Origin: Thiothrix sp.
Lineage (GTDB): Bacteria > Pseudomonadota > Gammaproteobacteria > Thiotrichales > Thiotrichaceae
Assembly: GCA_008015155.1 (NCBI GenBank)
Contig: SSFA01000026.1
Coordinates: 1-64,000 of the forward strand
Direction of reading: 5' to 3'
DNA length: 64,000 bases
In this document: one piece after another, positions 9,189 to 17,199 of the stretch
Position numbering within the stretch: position 1 is the first letter of the stretch
Layout: each line of letters begins with the position of its first letter
The notes under the pieces: model-generated
The model's database searches: none
What the model was told of the DNA's origin: nothing
Seen by the model: the letters and a program-made list of their open reading frames with translations, nothing else
Translations under genes and position numbers: made by a program

Positions 9189-10800
9189 ACTCTGCTACCG
9201 GGCTAAGCTGAGTTTGAGTATTTATTTGGGTTTGAGCGTAACCAGCTTACAAGCTGATGATACAAGCTGTCGGGCTTGGGAAACTAAAGATGCTTACGCC
9301 AAAGACTTAAGGGTTGGCCAGGTTCAGATTGAGGCGGGCAATATCTTTAATCCCAATTTACCGGAGGAAAGCCAGTGGTATCACCAGCTCACTAATCAAC
9401 TGCATCTTAAAACTCAAGATAAGGTGATCGCTAAGAGCTTATTATTTAAGACGGGTGATACTTTTAATCTAAGTCGTCTAGCGGAATCAGAGCGCTTACT
9501 ACGTACTCGCAAACACCTAAAAGATGCGAAAATCAGTATTCAACAAATCTGTGGTCACCAAGTGCATCTACGTGTGCTCACTACAGACAACTGGACGCTA
9601 GCACCTGCCTTATCCTTTGGACGCTCAGGGGGAAATAATTCTAAAAGTATTAGTTTAGAAGAACATAACCTGTTAGGCCTAGGTAAAGAGTTAAGTTTAG
9701 GTTTTAAACAGGATGCTGATCGTAATCAAACCAAACTCACTTACAACGACCCTCAAGTCTTAGGTACCCGCTATCACTTGTTATTAGGCTTACAGAACAA
9801 TAGTGATGGTAAAGGCCACCAGCTAAGCATCGGTTTTCCTTTTTATAAACTCGCCGAACAACGTGCTTGGGGCTTAGAAAGTACTAAATTACGCCAAGAA
9901 GTTTCAAATTATCGTGATGGCGAAGTCACGCAGAAAATCGGTGTAGACACTCAACAAGAATCATTTTTTTATGGCTGGTCTAAGACTACAGCATCGCAAC
10001 TAACTGAGCGTTATCGCTTTGGTTGGGAGCAAGAAAATCGGCGTTATTTCCCGACCACTTCTACCCCAGACACCCCGCCAGCATCCAAACAAGCCTACCC
10101 TTGGCTGAGTTATGAACTGCTTGAAGATCAATATATCAAGCGCGAGAACTTTAAAACTATGGGGCGTACTGAAGATATTGCTTTAGGTCAGCAATTTTTA
10201 ATAGAGGCTGGATTTTTGCACCCCAGCTTGGGGTCAGATGACACTTATTTGAAACTTTTCAGTCGCTATAGCAAAGGCTATAGCCCCACTAACCGAGAAC
10301 TCCTGTTAGTCAACGCTGATGCGACGGCTTGGCTAGGTAATGGCGCTTATCGTGGGTTACGCGCTAATTTAAAAACCGAATGGAATTTATACAATGACTC
10401 AGGTGCAAGTTGGCATTTGAGTGCTGAATGGCATACTGCTGACAATCTACAACCGGGTGAGCAATTATTGCTAGGCGGGGATAATGGCTTACGTGGTTAT
10501 CCTACGGGTTTCCGCACAGGTGAGCATAGCGTTTTAGTGAATGCCGAACGGCGTTATTACTTCGAGAAAAACTGGTTCGGTATCGCCAAATTGGGCGCAG
10601 CTGCGTTTGTAGATGCCGGTACAGCTTGGGGTGATGGGCAAAAATCGAAGTGGTTCGGCGATGCGGGGGTTGGCTTGAGAATCATTCCCACACGCTCGAG
10701 TAGCGGTAAAATCATTCATGTGGATTTAGCGATTCCTTTTTCTGCCAAAGAAAAAATGGATCAGTATCAAGTTCTAGTTGGTACTGGTTTAGAGTTTTGA
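9166..10800 (+). CDS. Omp85/TamA-like outer-membrane beta-barrel protein
   Basis: A 544-residue exported protein with a POTRA-like N-terminal part (about residues 45-125) and a C-terminal barrel of the bacterial surface antigen/Omp85 superfamily. Diagnostic is GGDNGLRGYPTGFRTG followed by VLVNAERRYYF, the classic LRGY motif region. The protein ends with Phe. It is shorter than BamA (about 800 aa) and nearer TamA or two-partner-type barrels. The ATG at 9166 lies inside the sulfatase gene (23-nt overlap). A role in placing or exporting a glycan or protein processed by the sulfatase is inference only. Confidence 0.85.
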   Translation: MHYKRRHKLCYRAKLSLSIYLGLSVTSLQADDTSCRAWETKDAYAKDLRVGQVQIEAGNIFNPNLPEESQWYHQLTNQLHLKTQDKVIAKSLLFKTGDTFNLSRLAESERLLRTRKHLKDAKISIQQICGHQVHLRVLTTDNWTLAPALSFGRSGGNNSKSISLEEHNLLGLGKELSLGFKQDADRNQTKLTYNDPQVLGTRYHLLLGLQNNSDGKGHQLSIGFPFYKLAEQRAWGLESTKLRQEVSNYRDGEVTQKIGVDTQQESFFYGWSKTTASQLTERYRFGWEQENRRYFPTTSTPDTPPASKQAYPWLSYELLEDQYIKRENFKTMGRTEDIALGQQFLIEAGFLHPSLGSDDTYLKLFSRYSKGYSPTNRELLLVNADATAWLGNGAYRGLRANLKTEWNLYNDSGASWHLSAEWHTADNLQPGEQLLLGGDNGLRGYPTGFRTGEHSVLVNAERRYYFEKNWFGIAKLGAAAFVDAGTAWGDGQKSKWFGDAGVGLRIIPTRSSSGKIIHVDLAIPFSAKEKMDQYQVLVGTGLEF

Positions 10801-10805
10801 CAGGT

Positions 10806-11339
10806 TTACAAGAAGTCTTCAAAAAACCATGCGGCAAACTCATGGCGGCTCCCTAAACCAGATTTACGATAAATAGCCGTAGCTTGTTGGCGTACTGTTT
10901 TTTCTTTGGTATTGCGTACATTAGCTATTTCGTCAAAGCTTAAGCCTTTGAGTAATAAGGACGCGACTTCTTTTTCGCTGGGTGTTAACTGCCAGGTCTC
11001 AAATTGCTTTTGAATCACTTGTGAATATTCCTGTCCTGCTGCACTAATCTGTTTGCGTGCTTCTGAGAGATTATCTTTGGTTTCTATAAGCTGCGCCTTA
11101 ACAGCTTCTAGCTCACGTTGTCTTGAGATAAAAGCCCGTAAAAGATAGGCAATGCCACCCACAGACATTATCACCACCAAAGCTTCAATCATTAAATGCC
11201 AAACTTCTGTGCCCTCTAAGTAGTCACTGACTAAATCACTGGTTGTGAGAACAGTGATTAGGACTAATAAACCCACAAAAAACATTTCCTGATTTTGAAA
11301 CTTCAACATATTTGCACGTCCAGCCGCGTTATTAGACAT
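10806..11339 (-). CDS. Membrane-anchored LuxR-type transcriptional regulator
   Basis: A 177-residue protein with two transmembrane helices (about 19-37 and 47-66), a coiled-coil linker (about 70-105) and a LuxR/GerE helix-turn-helix (about 115-175). The HTH includes LTPSEKEVASLLLKGLSFDEIA and the recognition helix KEKTVRQQATAIYRKSGL. This layout suggests a membrane-tethered regulator that senses envelope or redox state, but no ligand domain is visible. It is transcribed divergently from the DUF6502-DUF5666-cytochrome-fccB cluster only 44 bp away, so it is a strong candidate regulator of that cluster. Confidence 0.88.
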   Translation of the reverse strand: MSNNAAGRANMLKFQNQEMFFVGLLVLITVLTTSDLVSDYLEGTEVWHLMIEALVVIMSVGGIAYLLRAFISRQRELEAVKAQLIETKDNLSEARKQISAAGQEYSQVIQKQFETWQLTPSEKEVASLLLKGLSFDEIANVRNTKEKTVRQQATAIYRKSGLGSRHEFAAWFFEDFL

Positions 11340-11364
11340 TTATCTAATTGCATTATAGTAAATT

Positions 11365-11380
11365 TGGGAATAAATTCCCA
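11365..11380. promoter_or_regulatory. Palindromic candidate operator between luxR-type gene and DUF6502 gene
   Basis: A perfect 7-bp inverted repeat (tgggaat-aa-attccca) fills the 44-bp gap between the two divergent start codons. It would control both genes. Its binding protein is unknown; the adjacent LuxR-type or DUF6502 protein are the obvious candidates. Confidence 0.55.
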
Positions 11381-11383
11381 CAA

Positions 11384-12220
11384 ATGAATAAAACAGTGCA
11401 CCAGATCGTTCTGCACATCTTGCGTCCCTTGATACGCATTTTGCATCGTAAAGGCTTAGCCTTTGGCGAGTTCAGTCTGTTAGCTCGTAAAGTGTATGTA
11501 GAAATTGCTGAAGAAGCGTTAATGCAAGCCGAGGAAAAACCAACGAGTTCAAGAATTGCGATTAGCACCGGCTTAACCCGCAAAGAGGTAGCACAACTAC
11601 GGCAGCATGATGCAGAAACCTTGGTGGATGTGGCGCGCTATAACCGCAGTGTGCGGGTGATTGGTGGCTGGATTAATGATCCAGATTTTAATACACCCAC
11701 AGGGCAACCTGCGGTACTCGCCTTACAAGGCTCCATACCAAGCTTTGAAACTTTAGTCGGACGTTATAGTGGTGATATGCCAGCCCGCGCCATGTTAAGG
11801 GAACTCTTGCAGACGGGCATCGTGAGCCAAACCAGTGAGGATCGAGTACAGCTTCTGACTAATGCCTATATTCCAGAAGGCAGTGAAACGGAGAAGCTAG
11901 CGATTCTCGCCACTGATGTGGCCTTGTTGGTGAATACGATCAATCACAATCTGTTGTGTGAAGCTGAAGAGCGACATTTTCAGCGGAAAGTAAGTTATGA
12001 CAATTTACCCGCAGAAGCTTTACCTCAGTTCAAACACATGGTGAACGAAGATGCGATGGCTTTACTGCTCAAACTCAATGCATGGCTCGCACAGCAAGAC
12101 CGCGACCATAACCCAGCAGCCACCGGTAGTGGACGAATGCGGGCGGGCTTAGGGATTTATTATTTCGAGGAGCCTGTGCAAATCTCCTCAGCTCAACAGG
12201 ATAAGCAAGATGAAGCTTAA
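11384..12220 (+). CDS. DUF6502 family protein (probable HTH regulator)
   Basis: A 278-residue soluble protein. The N-terminal part (VLHILRPLIRILHRKGLAF, then GEFSLLARKVYVEIAEEA) and the following SRIAISTGLTRKEVAQLR helix-turn-helix-like segment are typical of DUF6502. Function is unproven; the HTH-like region suggests DNA binding. ATG 11384 is preferred over TTG 11348 because family members start just before this helix and the palindrome would otherwise lie inside the gene. Its end overlaps the DUF5666 gene by 11 nt, so the two are translated together. Confidence 0.82.
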   Translation: MNKTVHQIVLHILRPLIRILHRKGLAFGEFSLLARKVYVEIAEEALMQAEEKPTSSRIAISTGLTRKEVAQLRQHDAETLVDVARYNRSVRVIGGWINDPDFNTPTGQPAVLALQGSIPSFETLVGRYSGDMPARAMLRELLQTGIVSQTSEDRVQLLTNAYIPEGSETEKLAILATDVALLVNTINHNLLCEAEERHFQRKVSYDNLPAEALPQFKHMVNEDAMALLLKLNAWLAQQDRDHNPAATGSGRMRAGLGIYYFEEPVQISSAQQDKQDEA

Positions 12221-13664
12221 ACCTCTTATCGCGATTAGTATTGTAGCTAGCAGCCTTTTGCTCACGGCTTGCGCTGAGACTCAATTAGCTGAAGGTGGCA
12301 TTGGTGGCACAGGTATCTCTGTTGGCCCGATTACAGGTTTTGGCAGCATTATTCAAAATGGCGTGCGCTACGATGTGAGCCAAGCACGCTTTATGCGTGA
12401 TGGAATAATGGTGGCTGATCAAAGCCAATATCGCATTGGCGAAATTGTCAAAATTAAAGGAACTATCAATGCCGATGGTGTCACAGGCGAAGCGACGCAA
12501 GTTGATTATGGCAGCTTGCTACAAGGGCAAATTACCGCGCTAAGCGAAGATGGCAAAAGTCTTTATATTCTTAAACAGCAAGTGCGGATTGATAGCCTCA
12601 CTGTAATGCATGGCATCAAGCTGTTTAGTGATTTAAAGCTAGGCAATGTCGTACAAATTTCAGGAGCGCGCGATGCACAAGGTATCATCCGTGCCAATAG
12701 TTTGACCCTACAGCAAGCCAGCTTTGTGAATGGTAGTTCAGTACAACTACTTGAAGGACGCATCAGCCAAGTTGATGTCTCAAACCAGACGTTTATCATC
12801 AATGGCTTAGTGATTGATTATAGTCGAGTAGCGCGTGGTGCTTTACCTGCAGAGAACCAATATCTGCGGGTCACTAGCCGAGCAAGCTTACAAAATAATC
12901 TACTACTAGCGAGCGACTATCGTTTAACCCAAGAATTTGTTGAGTTCACCGTGGGTGAAGAAGCTGAACTAGAAGGCTTAGTCACAGCCTTCATTAGCCC
13001 CAGTCGCTTTGCTGTCAATGGGCAATTAGTAGTAACAACCGCGGCTACTGAGTTTGAAAATAGTACTGCTGCGGATATTAAGTTAAATGCCCTCCTTGAG
13101 GCTGAAGGCCGCATCAATAAACAAGGTGAATTGGTGGCCGAAGAAATTTCTGTCCGGCAAGCCAGTAGCGCCCAGACTCGTGAACTCGAAGGCAAAGTGA
13201 GCGCTATTGATGGCTCAACTCAGACCTTAACGATCTTAGGTAATACCCTGCTAGTCGATGCCTCGACCAGTTTGCTTGAGAAAACTGCTGACCAAGAAAC
13301 CAGTATTCGTTTCACTGATTTGCAAGTGAATGATCATTTAGAAATCAAAGCACGCCAACTCGCAGATGGCCGTTTACTCGCTTTACGAATCGAGCGCGAT
13401 CTTGAGGATTTAAGCTCAGGCGATATCGAAGTAAAAGGCTTAGCAACGGGGATTAATCGCGCTACCGCTAGCTTAACTATTCTAGGTTTGAACGTGACTA
13501 GCGATGGGAGCACTGAGTTTGAGGTGAACTCAGAGGCAGTGAGCCAAACTGAATTCTTCGCCCACCTTATAGAAGGTAAAAGCATCGTTAAAGCCGAAGG
13601 CACACAATTAGCGAATCAAGTTTTAAAAGCTGACTCTTTAGAACTCGACACTGAAGATGACTAA
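12210..13664 (+). CDS. DUF5666-repeat lipoprotein
   Basis: A 484-residue lipoprotein (lipobox LLTAC, Cys near residue 21) made of successive small beta-barrel/OB-like modules of the DUF5666 kind. It begins with GGIGGTGISVGPITGFGSI and repeats elements such as VKIKGTIN, LEGRISQVD, LEGLVTAFIS, LEGKVSAID and VKGLATGIN. It likely sits in the periplasm or outer membrane. Its molecular role is unknown. It is translationally coupled to the DUF6502 gene and precedes a cytochrome c and flavocytochrome c subunit, so an assembly or substrate-binding role for sulfide oxidation is conceivable but unproven. Confidence 0.88.
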   Translation: MKLKPLIAISIVASSLLLTACAETQLAEGGIGGTGISVGPITGFGSIIQNGVRYDVSQARFMRDGIMVADQSQYRIGEIVKIKGTINADGVTGEATQVDYGSLLQGQITALSEDGKSLYILKQQVRIDSLTVMHGIKLFSDLKLGNVVQISGARDAQGIIRANSLTLQQASFVNGSSVQLLEGRISQVDVSNQTFIINGLVIDYSRVARGALPAENQYLRVTSRASLQNNLLLASDYRLTQEFVEFTVGEEAELEGLVTAFISPSRFAVNGQLVVTTAATEFENSTAADIKLNALLEAEGRINKQGELVAEEISVRQASSAQTRELEGKVSAIDGSTQTLTILGNTLLVDASTSLLEKTADQETSIRFTDLQVNDHLEIKARQLADGRLLALRIERDLEDLSSGDIEVKGLATGINRATASLTILGLNVTSDGSTEFEVNSEAVSQTEFFAHLIEGKSIVKAEGTQLANQVLKADSLELDTEDD

Positions 13665-13677
13665 AGCGTGAGTAAAA

Positions 13678-13724
13678 AGCCCAGCACTGGTACTGCTGGG
13701 CTAGCCAACCTGCCCTTAGGGGCA
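13678..13724 (+). other. Two tandem intercistronic hairpins
   Basis: A 9-bp stem (agcccagca / tgctgggct, 13678-13702) and a 5-bp stem (tgccc / gggca, near 13711-13724) lie between the DUF5666 and cytochrome c genes. Neither is followed by a T-run. They probably mark mRNA processing or differential stability within one operon instead of full termination. Confidence 0.5.
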
Positions 13725-13748
13725 AGCATGTAAAAAAGGAGTGTGTTT

Positions 13749-14150
13749 ATGAAACACAAGCAATGGTCTTATCTAGGCGCTTTGGCTGTGCTTATCAGTC
13801 ACAGCGTTCTAATCACAGCAAATGCTGCCGATTATACCGGTGGTGAGTTAAGCAATCCAAAAATCACTGCTGCAGGCGTGGTTGTTCCCGATGGGGCAAG
13901 ACTGCTCGCCTCTCAATGTTTCCAATGTCATGGCACTGACGGCAAATCGACTACGGGTATTGATAGCCTCGCGGGCGAAAGCCAAGCTGAATTAATCAGC
14001 GAAATGCGTGAAATGAAAGCAAAAACTAAAGTCGACCTCATGCATTACCAAGCTAAGGCTTATACCGACGCACAAATCCAACTCATTGCAGCTTATTTCG
14101 CCAGCATCAGTGGTGGCGGCAGTAGTGGCCATGATGGCAATGACGATTAA
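13749..14150 (+). CDS. Monohaem cytochrome c, probable sulfide dehydrogenase cytochrome subunit
   Basis: A 133-residue exported class I cytochrome c with a signal peptide to about residue 26 and haem site C57-C60-H61 (CFQCHGTDGKS). A Met ligand probably lies in DLMHYQAKAYTD. It directly precedes fccB, the usual position of the cytochrome subunit of flavocytochrome c sulfide dehydrogenase. In Allochromatium that subunit is di-haem and longer; here only one haem domain is present, as in shorter subunits of other lineages. ATG 13749 has AGGAG 7 nt upstream. The C-terminus is a Gly/Asp/His tail. Confidence 0.88.
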   Translation: MKHKQWSYLGALAVLISHSVLITANAADYTGGELSNPKITAAGVVVPDGARLLASQCFQCHGTDGKSTTGIDSLAGESQAELISEMREMKAKTKVDLMHYQAKAYTDAQIQLIAAYFASISGGGSSGHDGNDD

Positions 14151-14183
14151 GCCCCACGCTAAGCTCACCAAGAGGTCATCATT

Positions 14184-15440
14184 ATGAACGATATTTCTCG
14201 CCGTCAGTTTTTACAAACTTTAGGCTTAAGCTTAGGCGCTGCTGCCATCCCATTTAGTATTGCCAAGGCCGCCGTGCGTCCGCGCGTCATTGTAGTCGGC
14301 GGTGGTTTTGCCGGTGCCACTGCGGCCAAATATTTACGTCTTTGGTCAAACAATACAGTGGATGTCAGTTTAATTGAGCCAAACGCAGTCTACTATTCAC
14401 CCATTCTGAGCAACTTAGTCTTAAATGGGCAGAAACAACTCGCTCAACTTGGCTTTAAATACGATACCTTAGCGCAAAAATACGGTATTAAGGTCACTCG
14501 TAGTACCGTTAACTCCATCAATAGCACAAGTCGTACGGTGCAATTAGCGAATGGAAAAACCTTAGGTTATGAGCGCCTGATTCTTGCTCCAGGTATTCAA
14601 TTCAAAGCGATACCAGGCTTAGATGGGAGTAAAATTCTACACGCTTGGCAGTCAGGCAATCAGGTTCAGAGTCTAGGTCAGCAAATTCAAGCAATGCCTA
14701 ATGGTGGCACTTATGTATTAAGTATTCCCAAAGCCCCTTATCGCTGCCCACCGGGGCCTTATGAACGAGCTTGTGTTGTCGCTGATTATCTCAAGCGTAA
14801 TAAGCCGGGTGCTAAAGTCATTGTACTCGATAGTAATCCGGATATTACGGTGGAACGTGATACCTTCCACGCCGCTTTCACCCAGACTTATGCTGGCATT
14901 GTTGAATATGTACCCAATACAATATTGCAGTCAGTTGATTCCTTTAAGAAACTAGCAATCACTAGCTTTGGAGATTATCGAGCGGATGTTTTAAATATTA
15001 TTCCACCCCACCAAGCAGGCAAAATCGTTATCAATTCAGGGCTAGCCAATAGTAGCTCAGGGGATTGGGCCAATGTGAATGCGTTAAGTTATGAATCTAC
15101 CGCGGTACAAGGCATTCATATTATTGGCGACTCTCAGGGAACTGGCCAACCTAAAGCGGGTCATATCGCTAATGCTGAAGCTAAAGTTTGTGCTGATGCA
15201 GTCTTACGCTTGTTATCCGGTAGCCAGCCTTTTGCAGCCCCAATGACCAACTCAGCCTGCTATAGCCCGATTAGTGCTAGCACTGCCTCTTGGCTAACAG
15301 CCGCTTTTGCTTATGACCCTGCTAGCCAAACGATGCAACTCGTCCCAGCTTCTTATGGTGCTTCGACCGGTGCCAGTAGTTCGAACTATCGCAAAATGTT
15401 TGAGTGGGCCAATAGTCTATTTGGCGATACCTTCGCCTAA
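14184..15440 (+). CDS. fccB: Flavocytochrome c sulfide dehydrogenase, flavoprotein subunit
   Basis: Oxidises sulfide to sulfur or polysulfide in the periplasm and passes electrons to its cytochrome subunit. The 418-residue precursor has a Tat signal (SRRQFLQTLG, residues 5-14), an FAD-binding Rossmann motif (VIVVGGGFAGATAAKYL, about 35-51) and a second FAD region around IHIIGDSQGTGQPKAGHIAN. It also has the FCSD-specific C-terminal flavin-binding domain. The redox-active cysteine pair is visible as Cys188 (YRCPPGPYE) and Cys359 (NSACYSP). Its start is 33 nt after the cytochrome c stop. A strong terminator follows. Confidence 0.95.
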   Translation: MNDISRRQFLQTLGLSLGAAAIPFSIAKAAVRPRVIVVGGGFAGATAAKYLRLWSNNTVDVSLIEPNAVYYSPILSNLVLNGQKQLAQLGFKYDTLAQKYGIKVTRSTVNSINSTSRTVQLANGKTLGYERLILAPGIQFKAIPGLDGSKILHAWQSGNQVQSLGQQIQAMPNGGTYVLSIPKAPYRCPPGPYERACVVADYLKRNKPGAKVIVLDSNPDITVERDTFHAAFTQTYAGIVEYVPNTILQSVDSFKKLAITSFGDYRADVLNIIPPHQAGKIVINSGLANSSSGDWANVNALSYESTAVQGIHIIGDSQGTGQPKAGHIANAEAKVCADAVLRLLSGSQPFAAPMTNSACYSPISASTASWLTAAFAYDPASQTMQLVPASYGASTGASSSNYRKMFEWANSLFGDTFA

Positions 15441-15466
15441 AATAAGTTCCTGATCCACAAGCAGTT

Positions 15467-15494
15467 TGGCAGCGTTCAATACGCTGCCATTTTT
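15467..15494 (+). terminator. Rho-independent terminator after fccB
   Basis: A perfect 9-bp stem (tggcagcgt / acgctgcca) with a 5-nt loop is followed by TTTTT. It closes the sulfide dehydrogenase cluster and lies between convergent genes. Confidence 0.9.
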
Positions 15495-15512
15495 AGCTGT
15501 TTAAGCTTGACT

Positions 15513-16268
15513 TTAAGCACCCGCACCTAATAACTGAATACTCCAAAAGACCAAAAATCCCGCAAACAAGACTAAAGTCGAGATGGGCTTTTCTTCGATC
15601 TCGTGCGCTTCAATTAAAAGTTCTTCAGTTACCAAATATAATAAGGCCGCGGCGCTAAAGGCTAAAGCTGCAGCAATCACATCATGTGAGGCTCCTGCTA
15701 AGAGCCAATTGCCTAAGAGGGCAAACGCCAAGACTGTCAGGCCTAAAGCTGCAGATAAAGCTATAATGCGCCAGCCCTTGATATTTTCAGCAGTGAGTGA
15801 CAAACCCAAAAATAATAATTCTACAGATAAACCTAAAGCCAAAATCAAGCCCGTTTGCCCACCCGCTGCAAAACCTGCGCCGATAATGAAACCATCCACC
15901 GCGATATCCACGAATGTCGCTATCAATAAACCTCGCGATAGGACATCACTATTTTCATGAGCCGCTGTTGCTTCCATCTGTAAAGTCCACAGCTTCAGCG
16001 CGTACATAAATAAACTACCCAAAGCAAAGGCGGTGATAATCACTAAAGCGGAGGCGTGCTCCCCTTGAATATCAGGTAAGACTTCCACTGCCAAGGCGGC
16101 TAATACTACACCGGCGGCAAAATGCTGAATTAAACTGCGAGCTTGGCGACTCGGGTTCCAAACCATGGCTAATACACCACCTGCCAAGGCCACCAAAGCA
16201 GGAATGAGCATAATTAAATAAGTGTGATTAAGCTGTAGCCAAGTACTTAAGCCTAAGTTTGCTAACAT
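15513..16268 (-). CDS. ZIP family divalent-metal transporter
   Basis: A 251-residue inner-membrane protein with about eight helices, typical of ZIP transporters that bring Zn or Fe into the cytosol. Helix motifs include HFAAGVVLAALAVEVLPD and the metal-site-like DIAVDGFIIGAGFAAGG. A EELLIEAHEIEEKP loop near the C-terminus is His/Glu-rich. It follows a cytochrome b561 gene by 33 nt on the same strand, so it may be co-transcribed. The metal specificity cannot be told from sequence. Confidence 0.88.
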   Translation of the reverse strand: MLANLGLSTWLQLNHTYLIMLIPALVALAGGVLAMVWNPSRQARSLIQHFAAGVVLAALAVEVLPDIQGEHASALVIITAFALGSLFMYALKLWTLQMEATAAHENSDVLSRGLLIATFVDIAVDGFIIGAGFAAGGQTGLILALGLSVELLFLGLSLTAENIKGWRIIALSAALGLTVLAFALLGNWLLAGASHDVIAAALAFSAAALLYLVTEELLIEAHEIEEKPISTLVLFAGFLVFWSIQLLGAGA

Positions 16269-16301
16269 AAATGATTCACTTGAAGAATTAATCGCATGGG
16301 C

Positions 16302-16979
16302 TTAGGGATTCGTATCATTATTATTGTCAAGCGTTTTACGACCTGTAAGCATCGCCTGTACTAAATTCTCTTTATGTAAACGGCTACTAACTATTACCCC
16401 TAAAATATGCACCATCACTAAAAATAAGGTGAAATTAGCAAAAAACTCATGAACCTCTTTCCAAATACTTTCATCCTCGTCACCTTCACGCTCTTCATTT
16501 TCAGTTTGCTGTCCACCGATTCGTCGTGCTTCTGCAACTGAAATTAAACTAGGTAACTGTAATTCAATAGTTGCTAGTGGCCCTTCTTGGTGTTCATCTG
16601 CTAATACTTTTAATCCGGTGACAGTTGTTGCCAATAAGCAAGCTAATAAAATAGCGACCATCCAACCACCTGCTGGATTATGTCCTAAATAATGTTTTGG
16701 GTGAGTTGTTAGCAAGGATTTCAAGTACTCAATCACAAGCTTAGGTGAATAAATAAAATTACTAAAGCGAGCATATTTACTTCCCACAAAACCCCAAATA
16801 ATACGAAAAATAACTAAACCTAAGATCAGATATCCGCTAATTTCATGTATATCCCCCCAACTATCCCATTCGTCGCCAGTTAAATACGAAGTCCCAAAAG
16901 CCAATACTAAGGTCCAATGAAATACCCTGACTAAAGGATCCCAGACTTTAACTTGTGCGCTGCTCAGCTTAGCATCCAT
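16302..16979 (-). CDS. Cytochrome b561-family protein with acidic insert (paralogue 2)
   Basis: A 225-residue inner-membrane di-haem cytochrome b. It opens with QVKVWDPLVRVFHWTLVLAF and retains IHEISGYLI, GHNPAGG, EVHEFFANF and MVHILGV, giving the four expected haem histidines. It is longer than the other two paralogues in this window because of a charged insert between helices 3 and 4 (IGGQQTENEEREGDEDES). It is probably a quinone- or cytochrome-linked electron carrier. It is the first gene of a two-gene unit with the ZIP transporter. Confidence 0.9.
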   Translation of the reverse strand: MDAKLSSAQVKVWDPLVRVFHWTLVLAFGTSYLTGDEWDSWGDIHEISGYLILGLVIFRIIWGFVGSKYARFSNFIYSPKLVIEYLKSLLTTHPKHYLGHNPAGGWMVAILLACLLATTVTGLKVLADEHQEGPLATIELQLPSLISVAEARRIGGQQTENEEREGDEDESIWKEVHEFFANFTLFLVMVHILGVIVSSRLHKENLVQAMLTGRKTLDNNNDTNP

Positions 16980-17199
16980 AAACTCTACCTATTGTAATTG
17001 AAAATCTATCTCCAAAGGATAGACAAGGTGACGATAGAACACATCCGACAAACCTCTAAGTCGATCTTATCGAAACAAGTACTTATTGACCTTAGCACTT
17101 CTAAAGCAGACATTTGCCTGATTGCTTAGCCTCTTAAGTTTGACTAAAACACTCTGGTATTAGCTCCTGCTTGTTAGGAGTGTCATGGAGTCTTGAAGG

